The notes under the pieces: model-generated
What the model saw: only the letters and a program-made list of their open reading frames with translations
Told to the model about the DNA's origin: nothing
Database searches by the model: none
Made by a program: the position numbers and the translations under genes
Part shown: piece by piece, positions 59,195 to 64,000 of the stretch
Position numbering within the stretch: the stretch's first letter is position 1
Layout of the letters: the number at the start of each line of letters is the position of its first letter
Assembly (NCBI RefSeq): GCF_017592555.1
Contig: NZ_JAGFNS010000027.1
Span: 1 to 64,000 of the forward strand
Length of the DNA stretch: 64,000 nucleotides
Direction: 5' to 3'
DNA from: Actinoplanes flavus
GTDB lineage: Bacteria > Actinomycetota > Actinomycetes > Mycobacteriales > Micromonosporaceae

Positions 59195-60562
59195 TCACTT
59201 GGGCCAAGAGTTCTCGATGTTGTCGAGCGTGGTCTTGGTGTCCTGACCGGTGATCCAGGCCGTCGTCTGCTTCCAGAACGAGTTGGCGCCGACCGCACCG
59301 GGCATCATGTCCGAACCGTCGAAGCGGAACTGCGCGTTCGGGTCCTGGAGGATGCCGGCCGAGAGCTGGTCGATCGGGTTGGTCAGGTTCGCCGGGTCGA
59401 GACCCTTGTTGGCGGAGACCCAGCCCGAGGAGACCTTGGCCTTGGTGTTCGCCCACACGTCGCTGGACAGGTAGGTCTGGAAGGCCTTGACCTCCGGACG
59501 GTCCGCGAACGCCAGGACGAACTCACCGCCGCCGAGGACCGGCTTGGTGGTGGCGTCCTTGCCCGGCAGGTAGAAGGCGTAGATGTCGCCGTCCTTGGCC
59601 ACCTTGGTGCCGGCCGGGAAGTTGGCGGCGTAGAAGCTGGCCTGGCGGTGCAGCGAGCACTGGCCCTCGAGGATCGGCAGACCCGCGTCCTGGAAGGTGG
59701 TGCCGGCGATGCTCTTGACGTCGCCGAGGCCGCCGTTCACGTACTGGTCGTTCTTGAGGTAGGCGCCCACGGCGTCCAGGGCCGCGGTGGCCTCGGGGCC
59801 GTTGAAGGGGATCTCGTGCTTGACCCACTTGTCGTAGGTCTCCGCCCCGGAGAGGCGGAGCATGAAGTCCTCCATCCAGTCGGTGAGCGGCCAGCCGGTC
59901 GCCTCACCGGACGCGATGCCCGCGCACCACGGCTTGCCGCCGTCCTGGACGATCTTGTCGCTCAGCTGCTTGAGCTCGTCGAGGGTGGTGGGGACCTGGT
60001 AGCCCTTGTCCGCGAACTCCTTCGGCGAATACCACACCAGGGACTTCACGTTGGCGCCCAGCGGCGCGGCGTAGAACTTGCCGTCGACCGTGCCGTAGGC
60101 CTTCCAGTCGGGGCCGAAGAACTTGTCGACGTTGGCGGCGGTCTCGGCCGGGGCCTCGACGGCCTTGCCGGTCTTCACCAGGTTCTGCAGCAGACCCGGC
60201 TGCGGCACATAAGCGATGTCCGGCGGGTTGCCGGCCTCGGCGCGGACCAGGATCTGGGTCTCGAAGGCCTTGTCGCCCTCGTACTTCACCGTGACGCCGG
60301 TGCACTGCTCGAAGGGCTTGTAGGACTCCTTGTGCGGAGTGTCCTCCGGGGTCACGATGCCGGTGTAGATCGTGACCGTCTTGCCCTTCAGGTCACCGAA
60401 CGCGGTGTAGGGCGAGCAGTCGATGGCCGCCGCCGACGCGCCGGTGGTGGCTCCGGAGTCGTCGTCGCCGTCGCCGCAGGCGCTCAGGCCGAAGACCAGC
60501 CCCATGCTGAGGGCACCGGCGAGCGCGACCCGCGATCGCGAACTCCCACGTTGAACGAACAT
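59195..60562 (-). CDS. sugar-binding lipoprotein of an ABC importer
   Basis: A 455-residue extracellular solute-binding protein (family 1). The signal GALSMGLVFGLSACG has the lipobox LSAC. The mature protein begins Asp/Gly/Thr-rich, then GKTVTIYTGIVTPED; ARAEAGNPPDIAYVPQPG-like sequence and WGSPLTDWMEDF-like sequence (visible as GWPLTDWMEDF) are typical of alpha-glucoside or oligosaccharide binders. ATG 60562 follows GGGAGCGG. First gene of the import operon. Binding-protein similarity alone does not fix the sugar. Confidence 0.92.
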   Translation of the reverse strand: MFVQRGSSRSRVALAGALSMGLVFGLSACGDGDDDSGATTGASAAAIDCSPYTAFGDLKGKTVTIYTGIVTPEDTPHKESYKPFEQCTGVTVKYEGDKAFETQILVRAEAGNPPDIAYVPQPGLLQNLVKTGKAVEAPAETAANVDKFFGPDWKAYGTVDGKFYAAPLGANVKSLVWYSPKEFADKGYQVPTTLDELKQLSDKIVQDGGKPWCAGIASGEATGWPLTDWMEDFMLRLSGAETYDKWVKHEIPFNGPEATAALDAVGAYLKNDQYVNGGLGDVKSIAGTTFQDAGLPILEGQCSLHRQASFYAANFPAGTKVAKDGDIYAFYLPGKDATTKPVLGGGEFVLAFADRPEVKAFQTYLSSDVWANTKAKVSSGWVSANKGLDPANLTNPIDQLSAGILQDPNAQFRFDGSDMMPGAVGANSFWKQTTAWITGQDTKTTLDNIENSWPK

Positions 60563-60621
60563 ACCGCTCCCTATGTCTATAGCGCCTCCGGCGCCTTGCG
60601 GCGCCGCCGTCCGAAGCGCTT

Positions 60622-60638
60622 CTTGACCAACAGTCAAG
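60622..60638. promoter_or_regulatory. candidate repressor operator, proximal
   Basis: CTTGAC-CAACA-GTCAAG, a perfect 6-bp inverted repeat with 5-bp spacer, 60 bp upstream of the sugar-binding protein start. Confidence 0.5.
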
Positions 60639-60710
60639 AGGTAACCAGCAAGTTGCGCAATGATTTCCGGGCGATCGAGTCGGTAACGATATCGCTGCGA
60701 CCCATCGGCA

Positions 60711-60726
60711 CCTTAACCGGTTAAGG
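60711..60726. promoter_or_regulatory. candidate repressor operator, distal
   Basis: CCTTAACCGGTTAAGG is a perfect 16-bp palindrome about 150 bp upstream of the sugar-binding protein start. Its size and symmetry fit a LacI-family dimer. No such regulator gene is in the window. Confidence 0.55.
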
Positions 60727-60856
60727 AGATTGGCGGAAGAGCCTACCGGCCCCCGGGATTTCCTGGGTCGTATATCCAGATTTTTCCGGATGAAACCTCG
60801 GGTGAGTCGGTTTTGTTGACGTTCAAGACAGCCTACTTCTGGCGATACGGGCCGAC

Positions 60857-60902
60857 AGTCCCAAAAAGGAACCGCCGCACCCCTCGGTGAGGGGCACGGC
60901 GG
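60857..60902 (-). terminator. terminator of the UDP-glucose dehydrogenase gene
   Basis: A 14-bp stem with two imperfect pairs (60872-60885 with 60889-60902, CCGCCG arms). Read leftward it is followed by GGTTCCTTTTTGGG, a T-run rare in this genome. Confidence 0.75.
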
Positions 60903-60919
60903 TCGAGTACGACGAAGTG

Positions 60920-62284
<1,365 letters not shown>

Positions 62285-62530
62285 GCAATCTCCTCCACCG
62301 CTATGCCGGCCCGCGGCTACACCACGTATCGGGGACGTGGCTCACCGGCCTCTCGTCGGAGCCGGCCGGCCGGTGCCGCCGATGGCACCGACCTGCGTGT
62401 TCCGGCCGAATGATACACAGCCTTTTGGCTCACTTTTTGTCACTGAATGTGGCCTTCATTCGTGCCGCCTTCCCTCCTCATCGGCAGTTGAACCCCGAGT
62501 GCCGCGAAGGATGCGGAAAGTTTCCGGCTC

Positions 62531-62559
62531 TTGACAGGAAGATGACGGAGACCGACGCT
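62531..62559 (+). promoter_or_regulatory. candidate promoter of the xyloglucanase gene
   Basis: TTGACA (62531-62536) is a perfect -35 box; a weak GACGCT follows at 17-bp spacing. The CelR-type operator starts 3 bp further on, where a bound repressor would block initiation. Confidence 0.45.
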
Positions 62560-62561
62560 GC

Positions 62562-62575
62562 TGGGAGCGCTCCCA
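62562..62575. promoter_or_regulatory. CelR/CebR-type operator
   Basis: TGGGAGCGCTCCCA is exactly the 14-bp palindrome bound by the LacI-family cellobiose repressors CelR (Thermobifida) and CebR (Streptomyces). It lies 31 bp before the xyloglucanase start. It predicts induction by cello-oligosaccharides. The remaining spacer 62285-62530 shows nothing else I can name. Confidence 0.92.
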
Positions 62576-62606
62576 CTCACGTGTTTCAATGGAAGGGTCA
62601 TCCCCC

Positions 62607-64000
62607 ATGCGAAGGTCCCCCGGCGGCGCGATCGTCGCCGCCCTCGTAACGGCCGCTACCGCGGTCGCCGTCGCGTCTGGCCCGAACATAGCCTCGGCCG
62701 CCCCCGCCGAGCCCTACACCTGGAAGAACGTCCGGATCGACGGCGGTGGATTCATCCCCGGCATCGTCTTCAACCCGGGCGAGAAGGACCTCATCTACGC
62801 GCGCACCGACATCGGCGGCGCCTACCGCTGGACCCCGTCCACCCAGAGCTGGACACCACTGCTCGACGGGGTCGGTCAGGACGACTGGGGACACAACGGC
62901 GTGCTCAGCATCGCCGCGGACCCGGTCGACACCGGCCGGGTCTACGCGGCCGTCGGCATGTACACCAACAGCTGGGACCCCAACAACGGCGCGATCCTGC
63001 GCTCCACCGACAAGGGAAGCACCTGGCAGCGGACCGCCCTGCCGTTCAAGGTGGGCGGCAACATGCCCGGCCGCGGCATGGGCGAGCGCCTCGCCGTGGA
63101 CCCGCGGAACAACCGGAACGTCTATTTCGCCGCCGAGGGTGGAAACGGGCTCTGGCGCAGCACCGACTACGGGGCCACCTGGGCGAAGGTGTCGAATTTC
63201 CCGAACGTCGGCAACTATGTGGCCGACCCGTCCGACACGAACGGCTACCTGAGTCAGAACCAGGGGCTGAGCTGGGTCACCTTCGACCCGGCGTCCACCA
63301 GCGTCTACGTCGGCGTCGCCGACAAGGAGAACCCGGTCTACCGGTCCACCGACTCCGGCGCCACCTGGGCGCGGATCGCCGGGCAGCCCACCGGCTACCT
63401 CGCGCACAAGGGCGTGGTGCAGGGCAGATACCTGTTCATCGCCACCAGTGACACCGGCGGCCCGTACGACGGGACGGCCGGCCAGGTCGCCCGGCTGGAC
63501 ACCACCACCGGCGTCTGGACCGACATCTCGCCGACCCCGGTGGCCGACCGTTACTACGGCTACTCCGGGCTCACCGTCGACCGGCAGAAGCCCGGCACCC
63601 TGATGGTCGCCACCCAGACCTCCTGGTGGCCGGACGCGATCTTCTTCCGCTCCACCGACTACGGCGCCACCTGGACCCGGATCTGGGACTGGAACGGCTA
63701 CCCGAGCCAGACGAAGCGCTACACCATGGACATCTCGGCCAATCCGTGGCTGGACTTCAACAGCAATCCGCAGCCCCCGGAGGCCACCCCGAAGCTCGGC
63801 TGGATGAACGAGAGCCTGGAGATCGACCCGTTCGACTCGAACCGGCTCCTCTACGGCACCGGCGCCACCCTCTACGGCACCACCCAGCTGACCAACTGGG
63901 ACGCCAACACCACCTTCACCATCAAACCGTTCGCCAAGGGCATCGAGGAGACCGCGGTCCAGGACCTGGCCAGCCCGCCGACCGGGGCGCCGCTGGTCAG
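62607..64000 (+). CDS. GH74 xyloglucanase, cut by the window edge
   Basis: The first 464 residues of a secreted GH74 enzyme. A Sec signal (RRSPGGAIVAALVTAATAVAV, cleavage near ASA-AP) leads into YTWKNVRIDGGGFIPGIVFN and YARTDIGGAYRW, the GH74 N-terminal signature; Asp68 in RTDIGG is the expected catalytic base. Repeated Asp-box-like motifs (STDKGSTW, STDYGATW, STDSGATW) mark beta-propeller blades. The second catalytic Asp and any C-terminal cellulose-binding domain lie beyond the window. It cleaves xyloglucan backbones. ATG 62607 follows GGAAGGG. Controlled by the CelR-type operator just upstream. Confidence 0.95.
   Translation, partial: MRRSPGGAIVAALVTAATAVAVASGPNIASAAPAEPYTWKNVRIDGGGFIPGIVFNPGEKDLIYARTDIGGAYRWTPSTQSWTPLLDGVGQDDWGHNGVLSIAADPVDTGRVYAAVGMYTNSWDPNNGAILRSTDKGSTWQRTALPFKVGGNMPGRGMGERLAVDPRNNRNVYFAAEGGNGLWRSTDYGATWAKVSNFPNVGNYVADPSDTNGYLSQNQGLSWVTFDPASTSVYVGVADKENPVYRSTDSGATWARIAGQPTGYLAHKGVVQGRYLFIATSDTGGPYDGTAGQVARLDTTTGVWTDISPTPVADRYYGYSGLTVDRQKPGTLMVATQTSWWPDAIFFRSTDYGATWTRIWDWNGYPSQTKRYTMDISANPWLDFNSNPQPPEATPKLGWMNESLEIDPFDSNRLLYGTGATLYGTTQLTNWDANTTFTIKPFAKGIEETAVQDLASPPTGAPLV

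Overview
The window is about 70% GC, with G or C at nearly every third codon position, many GTG starts, ATGA/GTGA gene overlaps and actinobacterial families throughout (mycothiol-type maleylpyruvate isomerase, NnaR, a LAL-type LuxR regulator, TetR/MarR/MerR pairs). This points to a filamentous actinomycete. Micromonosporaceae, for example Actinoplanes, is my inference from gene content; no rRNA or other marker is present to prove it. I saw no tRNA, rRNA, CRISPR array, transposase or phage gene.

Layout. 0-6 kb: an MMPL exporter divergent from a MarR regulator, a TPR membrane protein, and a second MarR regulator divergent from an ABC exporter. 6-9 kb: a large membrane-anchored NACHT NTPase with a degenerate FGE-like module. 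9-16 kb: a 3-hydroxybutyrate dehydrogenase/hydrolase/nitroreductase operon divergent from a complete Liv-type ABC importer. 16-19 kb: two divergent citrate synthases, one fused to a DNA-binding domain, sharing a palindrome-rich promoter. 19-21 kb: repeat-rich DNA and a repeat-containing single-pass membrane protein. 21-27 kb: TetR/DUF4873/flavin monooxygenase/SDR/hydrolase operon divergent from an AurF-like diiron oxygenase. 27-35 kb: D-2-hydroxyacid dehydrogenase, a YbaB-like protein, a radical SAM/SPASM maturase with a small partner, a divergent LAL regulator, and small secreted Cys-pair proteins. 35-45 kb: nitrate/nitrite assimilation (NnaR, sirohydrochlorin chelatase, nitrate reductase, NirB, NirD, NarK) ended by a near-ideal terminator. 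45-57 kb: a secreted repeat protein antisense to an amidohydrolase ORF, a maleylpyruvate isomerase-like protein, an ABC-2 exporter whose permease carries in-frame repeats, a secreted metzincin, and two regulator/oxidoreductase pairs. 57-64 kb: a sugar ABC importer, UDP-glucose dehydrogenase, and the start of a GH74 xyloglucanase behind a CelR/CebR-type operator.

Themes. Divergent regulator/target pairs with visible palindromic operators are common. The window is also unusually rich in short tandem repeats of many periods (9, 13, 18, 27, 40/80, 48, 52, 62, 73, 78 and 102 bp), both in spacers and in frame inside genes, several of them built from the word GTCAAC/GTTGAC. In two cases the 3' end of a gene has been tandemly duplicated past its stop codon. 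The best candidates for undescribed biology are the radical SAM/partner/secreted-protein region (28.7-34.6 kb), the NACHT-FGE protein, and the DNA-binding citrate synthase.
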